Shown: positions 16,774 through 26,351, numbered from the stretch's first letter. The stretch is DNA of 64,000 nucleotides from Rhodalgimonas zhirmunskyi (GCA_030848925.1 JANFFA010000001.1:682001-746000); one strand, 5' to 3'. Notes: a model not told the origin generated them from the sequence alone. Translations and numbers: made by a program.

Positions 16774-16862
16774 CGCCTGACAGCGCCCGGTCGCGGGCCA
16801 TGCACCATCCCTGAAGCATCGGTTTTCACCTCGCGCACTCTCACCGCCAGATGAAATCAATG

Positions 16863-17480
16863 CTAGGGGTCCAGCAACCCCTCTCGCACGGCTCGCACGA
16901 TCAAAGCGGCACTGGAATGCACCCCCAGCTTTCGCATCAGAGACGCGCGGTGGCTTTCCACCGTTTTGGGGCTGATTGACAGTTCCATTGCAATGCCGGG
17001 GTTTGAAAGCCCCTGTGCAATCCCAGTCAGAACCTGCTGTTCGCGTCTGGTGATCCGACTGTTCTCAATTGATGCCGTGAGTATTTTCATCACCTGTCTG
17101 GCGCGCACGACCTCTCCGGCGGCAACCCGCAACAGACCATCACAAATGTCACGCGGTTCTTGTGCCTTCAGGAAAATGCCATGCACGCCCGCCTCGTTCA
17201 GCGACTGCAAAGTTGCCGCGGAATCGCTTCCCGTCACAATCACGCTACGGGTTTCGGGCGACCAGCACGCGATCTCTTTGAACACATCCAAACCGGTGGC
17301 ATCCGGCATCACATAGTCCAGAACCGCAATATCGGGGCGGTGCCGCCGCGCCAGTGCAATCGCCTCAACCCCTTTGCCTGTCGTTGCCAAAATCGAGAAT
17401 TCCGGACGGCTTTCCAAGCTCCGTTGCATCCCTTGAAGGGTAAATGCATGATCATCGGCAATTATTAGACTGATCGGCAT
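16863..17480 (-). CDS. NarL/FixJ-family response regulator
   Basis: A 205-residue regulator with a receiver domain (acidic pair Asp9/Asp10, phosphoacceptor Asp55 in VLDYVMPD, a late Lys in FLKA) and a LuxR-type helix-turn-helix at the C-terminus (TRREQQVLTGIAQGLSNPGIAMELSISPKTVESHR). It is divergent from the 7TMR-DISM histidine kinase with a 37-bp gap, so the two form a likely pair. The RTX gene 2 kb away is a plausible but untested target. It converges on iacR. Confidence 0.9.
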   Translation of the reverse strand: MPISLIIADDHAFTLQGMQRSLESRPEFSILATTGKGVEAIALARRHRPDIAVLDYVMPDATGLDVFKEIACWSPETRSVIVTGSDSAATLQSLNEAGVHGIFLKAQEPRDICDGLLRVAAGEVVRARQVMKILTASIENSRITRREQQVLTGIAQGLSNPGIAMELSISPKTVESHRASLMRKLGVHSSAALIVRAVREGLLDP

Positions 17481-17517
17481 TGCATTCCGTTCACAAGGTG
17501 CCAGGGGGGCAGGATTG

Positions 17518-19482
17518 ATGAAAACAGCAGCGCGTATGTTGTTAACAATCTATATGATCCTGTTCGGCACGACAATCTCGGCGCGCCCTCCCCCCGCTCC
17601 TGTGCCGCTCTCCGCCCCGACTGAGTTCGCAGTCCTTCTCCCCTATGTCAGGATACTTTCGGACCCGACACGCCAACTCACCCTCGCCGAGGTGATCGCC
17701 CCCGAAACCGAAACAGCGTGGCGCACTTCCCAAAAATCAAACCTTGATTTCGGCTACATCAAGTCGGTGACATGGCTACACCTGCCCATCGAGAACGCGT
17801 CAAAACAGACCTCAAACTGGCGCCTTCACATCAAGGAAAACTTCTTTCAGTTGATCGAAATCTACACCGTCTCACCGGACGGCGCGGTGAAGCTGCTCGA
17901 AGCCCTCTCTCCGACCTCGGTCTTTGCCGATCGTGATATCCCCTACCCCGAGATCACCGTGGCGTTCGAACTGCCCCCGGGGGAAACGACACAACTCTAC
18001 ATCCGGTACTGGTCGGGCGGGTCGTCGGAAATCAGCTTCGACATCCACACCCAAGAGAGTTTTGCGAAAATCTCGGCGTCGCGCACGGCCAAGAATTTCA
18101 TCTTCTACGGCATGATGCTGCTTCTGGTTCTAGCGGCGCTCGCTTCGTCGGTGATCACGCGGCAGTTCGTCTTTTTTGCCTATGCCTGCTACGCGCTCAG
18201 CGGTTTGTTGTTCGTGATGCATGCCGACGGCAACACGTTTCAATATCTCTGGCCCAACGCGCCGTTGTTGAATGGATATGCAACGATCCTGCTTGGCGCC
18301 GCATTGATCTCGGCGGGCGGGAATTTTGCGCGCCATTTCCTCCAGACCGCGCAATACAACCCTCTGCTGGACAAGATCCTGCTCGCAACCATCTTCCTGG
18401 GTGGCGCGATGATCCTTGCATCGATCGTTGTCGATCATCAGGTGATCAAGAAATACCTCGTTCTGTTGGCGACCGCGTCGGTGATGGTATTCGTCTTCTC
18501 TGGATTGGTTGCCGCGCGCACCCGCTTTCGCGAGGTGCGCTTTTTTGTGCTCGCATGGATTGGCGCGGTGATATCCAGCACCTTGATGATGTCACGTCAT
18601 TGGCTGGGCGTGGAGTTGCCCGAGCAGATGGTCTTTGACTCCATGCGTGTCGTTTTTGTGGTCGACGCAGCGCTGATGGGTTTCGCGATCATCGACCGTT
18701 TCAACATGGTGCGCCAAGACCAACGCGCCGCGCTCGAAACCTCGCTCAGCGAAGCCAAGCGCTCGCTCTCACTGTCGCACCGCCTGCAACATCTGGAAGA
18801 ACAATACGCCGTCGCCGTGGAACTCGCCCGCGCCCAGGAACGCCAGATGGCCGATACCGTGCATGACCTTCGCCAGCCTTTGCATGCCCTGCGGCTCAAT
18901 GTTCAATCGCTTATGCAAGGGGGACACGATGGGCAGAGCGATCTGGAAGACACCTTCGCCTATCTGGAACAACTGGTCACGCGGGAACTATCCGCCCATA
19001 GCAGCGGATCCGACCTGACGCCCCCCCCCGCTTCAGACGCAACCGATATCGATGAAATGATGGCGGCTGTGCACGACATGTTCCTCGCAGAGGCCAATGC
19101 CAAGGGGATTGAGCTGCGAATGGTGCCCAGCCGCGCACGAACATCCCTTCCGCCGCTCGCCCTGATGCGCATCCTGTCCAATCTCGTTGCGAACGCGATA
19201 AAATACACGCCCGAGGGACGGGTGCTTGTCGGCGTCCGGCGCTGTGCAGATGGCAGCAACCGCCTCGAAGTGCATGATAGCGGTGCCGGTTTGACGCCGG
19301 GCGAATTTGAACAAGCCCTTCACCGGAACTCCCGGCTAGAGCGTGATAAAGCGAAACAAGGGCAAGGGCTTGGCCTGTCGATCGTTGCCGATCTGGCACG
19401 ACAAAACAGCCTCGAAATAGGTCTGTGCGCCACCCGCCGCTCGGGCGCCGGGCTTTATGTGGTGCTGCCCGCACCCGACTAG
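17518..19482 (+). CDS. Sensor histidine kinase with 7TMR-DISM sensory region
   Basis: This 654-residue kinase has a signal-like N-terminus, a periplasmic beta-rich domain of the 7TMR-DISM extracellular type (SVTWLHLPIENAS ... WRLHIKENFFQLIEIY), seven or so membrane helices (about residues 195-400), a coiled segment, a HisKA box with His449 (VHDLRQPLHALRL) and an HATPase domain (NLVANAIKYTPEG, HDSGAGL, GQGLGLSIV). DISM sensors are thought to bind carbohydrates or small ligands. ATG 17518 follows AGGGGGG at 8 bases and is preferred over the adjoining TTG. Partner: the divergent NarL-type regulator. Confidence 0.9.
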   Translation: MKTAARMLLTIYMILFGTTISARPPPAPVPLSAPTEFAVLLPYVRILSDPTRQLTLAEVIAPETETAWRTSQKSNLDFGYIKSVTWLHLPIENASKQTSNWRLHIKENFFQLIEIYTVSPDGAVKLLEALSPTSVFADRDIPYPEITVAFELPPGETTQLYIRYWSGGSSEISFDIHTQESFAKISASRTAKNFIFYGMMLLLVLAALASSVITRQFVFFAYACYALSGLLFVMHADGNTFQYLWPNAPLLNGYATILLGAALISAGGNFARHFLQTAQYNPLLDKILLATIFLGGAMILASIVVDHQVIKKYLVLLATASVMVFVFSGLVAARTRFREVRFFVLAWIGAVISSTLMMSRHWLGVELPEQMVFDSMRVVFVVDAALMGFAIIDRFNMVRQDQRAALETSLSEAKRSLSLSHRLQHLEEQYAVAVELARAQERQMADTVHDLRQPLHALRLNVQSLMQGGHDGQSDLEDTFAYLEQLVTRELSAHSSGSDLTPPPASDATDIDEMMAAVHDMFLAEANAKGIELRMVPSRARTSLPPLALMRILSNLVANAIKYTPEGRVLVGVRRCADGSNRLEVHDSGAGLTPGEFEQALHRNSRLERDKAKQGQGLGLSIVADLARQNSLEIGLCATRRSGAGLYVVLPAPD

Positions 19483-19612
19483 GGTGATCACCTGATACCG
19501 CCACAGACCCCGCCCATGTTAACCTAAGGTCAAGTGCGCCGGATATAGCCGCGCGTGCCTTTCAAGCTGCGGTCACTTCAATTTCAAAATCTCAATTTCT
19601 CGGAGACTTAGC

Positions 19613-22600
19613 ATGGCAACCGGCGATGATCTGAAAACCTTCCGTACAAACCTTGCGCACACCTACTCCAACGCCAACGATCTGCGCGGCAAGGTGGACG
19701 CAATGGGCGATGCTGTCGACAAGGCCCGTCAGGCGCTGGAATATCCTGAAAAGGTCGAAGACCAGGCCGCCGAGTTCATGAAAACCGTCAAGTCGATGAA
19801 GTTCAGCCTCAAGGTGGTTGAAAAAGTCGGGCCCATGAAAGTCGTCGCCAAAGTCGTCAAAAAGGTGCTCGACGAGTTGGAAGACGTCGCCGACAGGATC
19901 CGTCAGGACGCCCGCGACCTAAAGGAAAAAATCGAAGACTCCGGCTATATCGAAAAGCTTGAGGATATGAAATCCAAGCTCGACGATTACGAAGTCGGCA
20001 TCTATGGGGTCGAACAAAAGCTGCTCGGATATGAAGCCAGCACAGCTTCGATGATCGCCGGCTTCGAAGTGATCGGCGCGCCGGTTGACCCGGTCGAAGG
20101 CACGGTGGATTCCGTCGTCTCTCCCCTCAACACGGTGTTGGCGGATGCAAACGCCCTTTATGATACCATTGAAGCCGAAATCGATGGCGTCGGTAGCTTC
20201 CTGTCCAACTTCAAGATCAACGCTTTCGGTACGGTCATTTCGGTCGCCAAGGATTTTTCCGCCATCAACAGCGCGCTGTCCTTCCTGAAGGGGCCGCTCA
20301 ACGCCGTCTATTCTGCGCTCAAGCCGATCGAAGGGCTACTCGATGCGGTCGGCTTCATCTACAACATCACCGTTGGGCCCGTGGTCGACTGGATCCTCGA
20401 CAAACTCGGCATCACCAAGATCATGGACAAGGTCGCAGACAAGATTGCTGACCTCCTCCCCGATGCGGATATCCTGAACGGAATCGAAGCCAAGATCGAC
20501 ACCGCCTTTGTCGAGGTTGACGACTTTCTCGGCACGCTCGGCTGGAACACCGACATCGCCGATTTCGTTGACCAGATCACAGATCAGGTTTTCGCCGGTA
20601 TCAACGGCGATGCCGATGATCCGGTGCGGATCGGCACAGACTCCGGCGAGGTCCTCTATGGCCGCGATGGCGTGAATGATGTCCTGAACGGTGGCGGTGG
20701 CGACGACACGATTTATGGCCTCTCGGGCGACGACATGATCATCGCAAGCGCGGGCGATGATGTGGTCTATGGGGGGGCGGGTCATGACCGCCTCGTGATG
20801 GGCGACACTCTTCTCAACTATACGTTCAACCGCCCGAGCGAAGACGGGCCGGTGATTTTTCGCCATGTCGATGGCGATTACGGCCTCGAAGCCGCCCATG
20901 ACGTCGAAGAATTCGTCTTCAGCAACGGCAGCTACAGCTGGCAACAGTTGCGCGACAATGTGAAACTCATCAACGGCACATCGGAAACGGGTACTGGCGC
21001 GGATGAGGTCTTTTATGCCGTCACCGGCTCGGGGTCCGTCACGATTGACGGCGCCGCTGGCAATGACCAGATCACCGGCTCTGAATTTGCCGATAGTCTT
21101 CTGGGCGGCACCGGAAACGATCAGTTCACGTCTAACCGCGGGGCCGATACCGTTGATGGCGGCGCGGGCAACGACACGTGGATTTATGCCGAAAACGATG
21201 CGTCCGGCAATCCGCTCACGCAGGTTGATCTTGTGACGGGCCAAACATGGGATGGCGACAGCCGCGACACCCTGATCAGCATCGAAAATATCCTCATGCA
21301 GGACAATCGCGATACCGATCTGTTCGGCAACGCCGTGGCGAATATCATTGTCGGCGGCGCCGGAGAAGACTGGATCGACGGGCGCGGCGGCAATGACAGC
21401 CTTGTTGGCGGTGCTGGGCGTGATCTTTTGATCGGCGGTGCCGGCGTCGATACCCTGCTGGGCGGGGATCACAATGACAAACTCGTCGCGGGTGGTTTCG
21501 TAGTCGCAGGCCAAGGTGAAACCTATGACGGCGGCGATGGGCACGACACGCTGATCTATTCTTCCCAATACAGAAGCTATGACATCGAACCGCGCCAGTT
21601 CACACAAATCGCCGCACAAGATCCCAGCGGCCCGCTGCGCATCTTTACCGAAACCGGCCGGATCGAACGCCTGTCCGCGAATGGCGCCACGGTTCTGGCG
21701 GTCGATACGGCAACAAATATTGAGCATTTCATCGGCTCGGATGAAAACGACACCCTTCACGGCTCTCGGCCGGTCAGTGGCAGCCAGTTGATCATTGATG
21801 GCGGCGGTGGCGATGACACCCTTTATTCCAACGGCGCAACCGAAACCCGTGGCGGGGATGGTGACGACCTCATGTATGTCGTGGACGGTGGCAGTTTCGA
21901 TGGCGGCAGTGGCGTCGATACTCTTGACACACGCACGACCGACGCACGGTTCTTCATCCGTCTCACAGGGGCGATCGGCACCACGCTCCGGGCTTACAAG
22001 GTCGACGAAAGCGACAGTTTCACAACGGAAACAGGCACGGCAAAGTCACTTCCGACATCGCTGTTTTCCGGCAACCTCAACAACACCGAAATTGTTTATC
22101 TCGGCAAACACGATGACGAAGTGCGCCTAGAGGGCAGCGAACGCATGACCATCTATGGCGGTGATGGCGATGACATCCTGATCCGCGATGTCGAAACCGA
22201 TGGTACCGGCTCGGGCGCGATGCACGGCCAACTCGGCAATGATTACCTCGAATTGCGCACCAGCGGCGCGCTCTATGGTGGCTTGGGCGACGATACGCTT
22301 GTCGTCAATGCCCATGGCGGCGGCGACGGTCACATCATCTTTGGCGGTGACGGCAATGACTCCGTAACTGTAAGCCGCATCGGCTCAAGCACGACGCCCG
22401 GCACGATCAACGGCGGCGATGGCAGTGACCGGCTCTCGATCGAGGTGCGCGATTTCAGCACCACCTCCGATGAACGCCTCGACCTCAACCTGCGCTCGGG
22501 CGTGATGCAAAGCTTTTCCACCGATCGCTTTGGTGAATCCGTGGCCCAGATCAACGCACGCGTCAGCAATTTCGAAGAGATCATCACCAGCGACATGCGC

Positions 22601-24631
22601 GATCTGGTGAATGGCACCGACAGCGGCGAACGGTTTGTCTCACGCAGTGGTAATGACACGGTCTACGCCCACGGCGGGAATGATGAACTCTTCGGCGGCG
22701 ACGGAAATGACATCCTCGATGGTGGCGAAGGTGATGACCTGCTGCATGGTGGCGCCGGGGTGGACACGCTTCGTGGGGGCAACGGCATCGACACCGCGTC
22801 CTATATCAACGCCGCCCCCGGAACCCTTGATGGCAGCGTCGTGGCCGGGAACTTCGGTGGTGTTCAACTCACCCTCGGCGAAGGCGCAGCGGCAGGCATC
22901 GCCAGCACCGCGGCTGGCAACGATATCCTCTATGCCATCGAAAACGTTATCGGCTCGTCCGCGAACGATCAGATCAACGGCAACAATGGCGAGAACGCGC
23001 TTTATGGCGGCGATGGCAACGACACGCTCTTTGGCTATGGCGGCAACGATATCCTCGTCACAGGCAAAGGCAATGATTACGCCGAAGGCGGCGACGGCAA
23101 CGATCTGTTCGTGCTCGACCTTGGCGATACCACCATTCATGGCGGCAACGGATTCGATAAGCTCGACCTTGGGACACTCGCGGGGCAGGTCTCGATAGAG
23201 CTTGGCTCTGGCTCCGTTACGGGCACGTTCGAGTATGACGCGCCGGTCTGGCGCGACACTCAGGGCACGGAAACACGGCTTTGGGATGGTGTTTGGCTCT
23301 CCCCCCAAGACGTGCTCGAAGCAGAAGCCGCTTTCGCCAACAGCTCGGATGATCTCACCCGCGATTTGCCTTCCGACGGGACGCCAGATGCGCTCGCCTT
23401 TGAAATCATGTTTGCCACGGCGAGCCAGAGCTTTTCGGTCACCTATACCAGCATCGAACATATCATCGGCGGCGAAAGCAACGACAGCATCACAGGGCGC
23501 AGCGCGGATGATACACTCGACGCCGGCGGCGGGAATGATACGCTTTGGGGCTATCTGGGCGCTGACACGCTATATGCAGGCACCGGCAACGATGCCGTCT
23601 ATGCGGCTGCAGGCGATGACCGCGTCTGGGGCGGAGATGGTCATGACCTCGTCCATCTGGGGGCAGGTCATGACGTTTTTTATGACAATGCCCCGGTGGA
23701 AGACCCCGGTCGTGACACGGTCTACGGACATGGCGGCAATGACACGTTCCAAGGCGGAAACGGCGATGACGTGTTCTTTGGTGGCACGGGGAATGACCAT
23801 TTGTTCGGTCGCCTCGGTGGCGATGAACTGTTTGGCGGTGATGGGTTTGACACGCTTGATGCGGGGGACGGCAACGATCAGGTCACAGGCGGCAATGGCC
23901 GTGACCTCGCCTATCTTGGCAATGGCAACGACCTTTTCGTTGATAATGATCAGGGTGGCGATCTGGGCCGTGACACGGTCTTTGGCGGCCTCGGAGAAGA
24001 CACCATTCAGGGCGGCAATGGCAATGATGAATTCCACGGCATGCTGCACGATGATCTCATCCTTGGCCGTCTTGGCGATGATCTGATCTATGGCGGCGAC
24101 GGGTTCGACGTGCTTCATGGCGGCGACGGAAACGATACCGTCTCCGGTGGCAATGGCCGCGACACCGTGTTTCTCAACAACGGCAATGATTTTTTCCTCG
24201 ACAACAGCCAAGGCGGCGATCTGGGCCGCGACACGGTCTACGGTGGTGCGGGCCATGACACCATTCAGGGTGGCAACGGCAATGATCTCTTCTTTGGCGG
24301 CGACGGCAACGATCTGATCCTCGCACGGCTTGGCGACGATCGGCTCAATGGGGGCCGTGGCAATGATACCCTGAACGGAGGAGAGGGCGCCGATACGTTT
24401 GTCTTTGACACCGAGTTCGGAAACGACATTGTCCAAGGTTTCGCCAAAGGTGTCGATGCGCTCCAACTCGACGACGCCCTCTGGACAGGGTCCCTGACCA
24501 AAGCACAGGTGATCAACCAGTTCGCAAGTGTCGTCGCAGGAAATACCGTTTTCGAATTTGGCGCGAACGACATCACCCTCATCGGTGTAAACAGCCTACT
24601 CGGGCTCGAAAGTGATCTCGTGATCGCGTGA
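19613..24631 (+). CDS. Large secreted RTX calcium-binding repeat protein
   Basis: A 1672-residue protein. Residues 1 to about 340 have no signal peptide and look largely helical, with coiled-coil stretches rich in Lys, Asp and Glu. From about residue 350 to 1600 many GGxGxDxLx nonapeptides occur in blocks separated by longer spacers, the mark of RTX parallel beta-rolls that fold on calcium outside the cell. The end (ADTFVFDTEFGNDIVQGF, then a hydrophobic tail) resembles the C-terminal region and uncleaved signal of type I secretion substrates. No protease or lipase motif was seen, so an adhesin or surface-layer role is more likely. No type I secretion genes are nearby. GGAG precedes the ATG. 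Confidence 0.9.
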   Translation: MATGDDLKTFRTNLAHTYSNANDLRGKVDAMGDAVDKARQALEYPEKVEDQAAEFMKTVKSMKFSLKVVEKVGPMKVVAKVVKKVLDELEDVADRIRQDARDLKEKIEDSGYIEKLEDMKSKLDDYEVGIYGVEQKLLGYEASTASMIAGFEVIGAPVDPVEGTVDSVVSPLNTVLADANALYDTIEAEIDGVGSFLSNFKINAFGTVISVAKDFSAINSALSFLKGPLNAVYSALKPIEGLLDAVGFIYNITVGPVVDWILDKLGITKIMDKVADKIADLLPDADILNGIEAKIDTAFVEVDDFLGTLGWNTDIADFVDQITDQVFAGINGDADDPVRIGTDSGEVLYGRDGVNDVLNGGGGDDTIYGLSGDDMIIASAGDDVVYGGAGHDRLVMGDTLLNYTFNRPSEDGPVIFRHVDGDYGLEAAHDVEEFVFSNGSYSWQQLRDNVKLINGTSETGTGADEVFYAVTGSGSVTIDGAAGNDQITGSEFADSLLGGTGNDQFTSNRGADTVDGGAGNDTWIYAENDASGNPLTQVDLVTGQTWDGDSRDTLISIENILMQDNRDTDLFGNAVANIIVGGAGEDWIDGRGGNDSLVGGAGRDLLIGGAGVDTLLGGDHNDKLVAGGFVVAGQGETYDGGDGHDTLIYSSQYRSYDIEPRQFTQIAAQDPSGPLRIFTETGRIERLSANGATVLAVDTATNIEHFIGSDENDTLHGSRPVSGSQLIIDGGGGDDTLYSNGATETRGGDGDDLMYVVDGGSFDGGSGVDTLDTRTTDARFFIRLTGAIGTTLRAYKVDESDSFTTETGTAKSLPTSLFSGNLNNTEIVYLGKHDDEVRLEGSERMTIYGGDGDDILIRDVETDGTGSGAMHGQLGNDYLELRTSGALYGGLGDDTLVVNAHGGGDGHIIFGGDGNDSVTVSRIGSSTTPGTINGGDGSDRLSIEVRDFSTTSDERLDLNLRSGVMQSFSTDRFGESVAQINARVSNFEEIITSDMRDLVNGTDSGERFVSRSGNDTVYAHGGNDELFGGDGNDILDGGEGDDLLHGGAGVDTLRGGNGIDTASYINAAPGTLDGSVVAGNFGGVQLTLGEGAAAGIASTAAGNDILYAIENVIGSSANDQINGNNGENALYGGDGNDTLFGYGGNDILVTGKGNDYAEGGDGNDLFVLDLGDTTIHGGNGFDKLDLGTLAGQVSIELGSGSVTGTFEYDAPVWRDTQGTETRLWDGVWLSPQDVLEAEAAFANSSDDLTRDLPSDGTPDALAFEIMFATASQSFSVTYTSIEHIIGGESNDSITGRSADDTLDAGGGNDTLWGYLGADTLYAGTGNDAVYAAAGDDRVWGGDGHDLVHLGAGHDVFYDNAPVEDPGRDTVYGHGGNDTFQGGNGDDVFFGGTGNDHLFGRLGGDELFGGDGFDTLDAGDGNDQVTGGNGRDLAYLGNGNDLFVDNDQGGDLGRDTVFGGLGEDTIQGGNGNDEFHGMLHDDLILGRLGDDLIYGGDGFDVLHGGDGNDTVSGGNGRDTVFLNNGNDFFLDNSQGGDLGRDTVYGGAGHDTIQGGNGNDLFFGGDGNDLILARLGDDRLNGGRGNDTLNGGEGADTFVFDTEFGNDIVQGFAKGVDALQLDDALWTGSLTKAQVINQFASVVAGNTVFEFGANDITLIGVNSLLGLESDLVIA
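23639..24412 (+). repeat. Three 258-bp tandem repeats inside the RTX gene
   Basis: Three consecutive in-frame copies of exactly 86 residues each start at 23639, 23897 and 24155. Each begins G[HR]D, contains DNxxxxDxGRDTV and FQGGNG or IQGGNG, and ends NGGN/TGGN-like, the third grading into the C-terminal region. They are a higher-order unit above the nine-residue RTX repeat, with copies 2 and 3 closest to each other. Confidence 0.8.
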
Positions 24632-24843
24632 TGATCTTGCAGGGCATAGGCCGCTTCAGCAGCCCGCCCTGCCCCGACACGTCCTTCACAGCCTTTTTGC
24701 GCCCCCCAGTAACCGAGTGTTGCGATCCCCGCGCAAACACAAACGATGATCGGCCACGCCGCTATCCCGACACGGCTTCTCGTTCTTGTCCGTCCTGTCT
24801 TGTCCTTTGGCGCATGGTGGGCTAAATCCGATTCAGGAAACGG

Positions 24844-24919
24844 GCCGGTCTAGCTCAGCTGGTAGAGCACCTGATTTGTAATCAGGGGGTCGGGGGTTCG
24901 AGCCCCTCGACCGGCACCA
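24844..24919 (+). tRNA. tRNA-Thr (anticodon TGT)
   Basis: The acceptor stem GCCGGTC (24844-24850) pairs with GACCGGC (24909-24915), followed by discriminator A and encoded CCA. The anticodon loop TTTGTAA (24875-24881) gives TGT at 24877-24879, flanked by CCTGA/TCAGG. The T-arm GGGTTCGAGCCC is standard. Confidence 0.97.
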
Positions 24920-25038
24920 CTTCCCTTCTCAGTCCGACAGATCGAAAACACGCGCGTCTTGCGGGCGATTGCGGTTTGAACGTCTGTGCATCTGCCTGTA
25001 GTATTTGGCAAAACCAAGAACCGGGGCACGTCAATCAC

Positions 25039-25914
25039 ATGCAGGTCATCGCGCACGCAGGGCTTCATTGCACCGATGAAGATCGGGTGATCAAATGTCT
25101 TTTGAAAAATCGCGCCCTGTTCTCGGGGATCGGCACCATCGTGCCACCGCCCGGGCGCTATCGCAAACTCTTGCACCAGACGCTGAATGCGCTGTCTGAA
25201 GGCACGCCCACACCGGATGCCCGTGAAATCCTGCTCGATGCGATTCTGGAGGGGGATGAGGCCGACCGCCTGCTGATCTCGCACGAGGATCTGTTTGGCA
25301 TCGACAACATGGCCCCTGCCCGAAGCATGCTCTATCCACGTGCCTCGGCCCGCCTGACCGAGTTGCGCAGCCTCCTGCCAGAAGACCCGATCGAGTTGTT
25401 CTTCGCCATCCGCAACCCGGCTACGTTCTTACCCGATTTGCTCAAGCGATCGAAATTCGACGATATGGTGCAGCTCACTCGCGGCGAAGATCCCCGCGTC
25501 TATCGCTGGTCCCACATGGTCGCGCAACTGCGTCACGACCACCCCGACATGCCGCTCACCATCTGGTGCAACGAAGATACGCCGCTGATCTGGGCACAGA
25601 TCATCCGCGAAATGGCCGGACTCAATCCCGGCACCAAGATCAAGGGCGGCTTCGATCTTCTGGGTGAGATCATGTCAAAGGAAGGAATGAAACGCTTCCG
25701 CGCCTACCTCAAGCAGCACCCGGTGATGACCGAGGTGCAAAAGCGCCGCGTCATGACCGCGTTTCTTGATAAATACGCCCGCGACGACATGATCGAAGAA
25801 GAGTTCGACCTGCCCGGCTGGACCGAAGAGTTGATCGATGAACTGACCGAAATCTACGACGAAGACGTCTATGAAATCGCGCGCATGCCGGGCGTGAACT
25901 TCATCCTGCCCTAG
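25039..25914 (+). CDS. Conserved-looking protein of unknown function
   Basis: A 291-residue soluble protein beginning MQVIAHAGLHCTDEDRVIKC. It has a mixed alpha/beta middle (PIELFFAIRNPATFLPDLL; MPLTIWCNEDTPLIWAQII) and an acidic C-terminus rich in Asp and Glu. The start at 25039 is preferred over 24976 because the extra 21 residues are Cys/Gln/Asn-rich and unlike the rest. I do not recognise the family; the RNPATF segment and early HAGLH give a slight sulfotransferase-like or glycan-handling feel, but no catalytic motif is secure. It stands alone between tRNA-Thr and gapR. Confidence 0.65.
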   Translation: MQVIAHAGLHCTDEDRVIKCLLKNRALFSGIGTIVPPPGRYRKLLHQTLNALSEGTPTPDAREILLDAILEGDEADRLLISHEDLFGIDNMAPARSMLYPRASARLTELRSLLPEDPIELFFAIRNPATFLPDLLKRSKFDDMVQLTRGEDPRVYRWSHMVAQLRHDHPDMPLTIWCNEDTPLIWAQIIREMAGLNPGTKIKGGFDLLGEIMSKEGMKRFRAYLKQHPVMTEVQKRRVMTAFLDKYARDDMIEEEFDLPGWTEELIDELTEIYDEDVYEIARMPGVNFILP

Positions 25915-25945
25915 GCCTGATGGCCCAAGCCTGCGCGCGAAGCGC

Positions 25946-26218
25946 TCAGCTCATGCCAAGCGCTTCTTTGTACATCTCCAGAACCGCCTCTTCCTCGGCG
26001 ATATCGTCGGCGTCGCGCTTGCGCAGCGCGATCACCTTGCGCATGACCTTCACGTCATATCCGCGCGACTTGGCCTCGGCCATCACCTCTTTCTGCTGGT
26101 CGGCGATGTCCTTCTTCTCGGCTTCAAGCCGCTCGAACCGTTCAATGAACTGGCGCAGCTCGCCCGCGGTCACGCGGTAGCTGTCCGGGGTGCTTTCCGT
26201 CACGTCGTGATCTTGCAT
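25946..26218 (-). CDS. gapR: GapR-family (DUF2312) nucleoid-associated protein
   Basis: A 90-residue protein with the compact, helical, charged pattern of the family: AGELRQFIERFERLEAEKK, then DQQKEVMAEAKSRGYDVKVMRKVIALRK and an acidic end. GapR of Caulobacter binds overtwisted, AT-rich DNA ahead of forks and polymerases and is almost universal in alphaproteobacteria. The start at 26218 (MQDHDVTEST) matches the usual length; the longer frame adds an Arg/Ala-rich stretch that looks non-coding. It converges on the upstream unknown gene. Confidence 0.88.
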   Translation of the reverse strand: MQDHDVTESTPDSYRVTAGELRQFIERFERLEAEKKDIADQQKEVMAEAKSRGYDVKVMRKVIALRKRDADDIAEEEAVLEMYKEALGMS

Positions 26219-26351
26219 GGCTCGGGCCTCCTGCTGAATTCGAGACCTCCAGTTACAGCCCCCATCGCCGCGCCGCAAGAGGGCAGCGCACGCCACGGGC
26301 GGTCCCCGCGCAACATGCGCCACCCCTGCCGATCATTCGCAAGGCAACGGC

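Noticed and set aside
20336-21760. Minus-strand 474-residue frame inside the RTX gene
   Set aside because: It is an antisense frame kept open by the repetitive, G+C-rich codons of the RTX repeats; the plus-strand gene explains the sequence.
23639-24412. Possible CRISPR-like array
   Set aside because: The repeats are in-frame coding repeats of 258 bp in an RTX gene with no short repeat/spacer pattern and no cas genes.
24628-24825. Short 65-residue frame after the RTX gene
   Set aside because: It is Cys/Pro/Arg-rich without motif or ribosome-binding site; the 212-bp gap is treated as non-coding.
24850-25284. Minus-strand 144-residue reading frame over tRNA-Thr
   Set aside because: Its C-terminus (ARTPDPLITNQVLYQLS) is a known artefact of reading tRNA genes backwards, and the rest overlaps a better gene.
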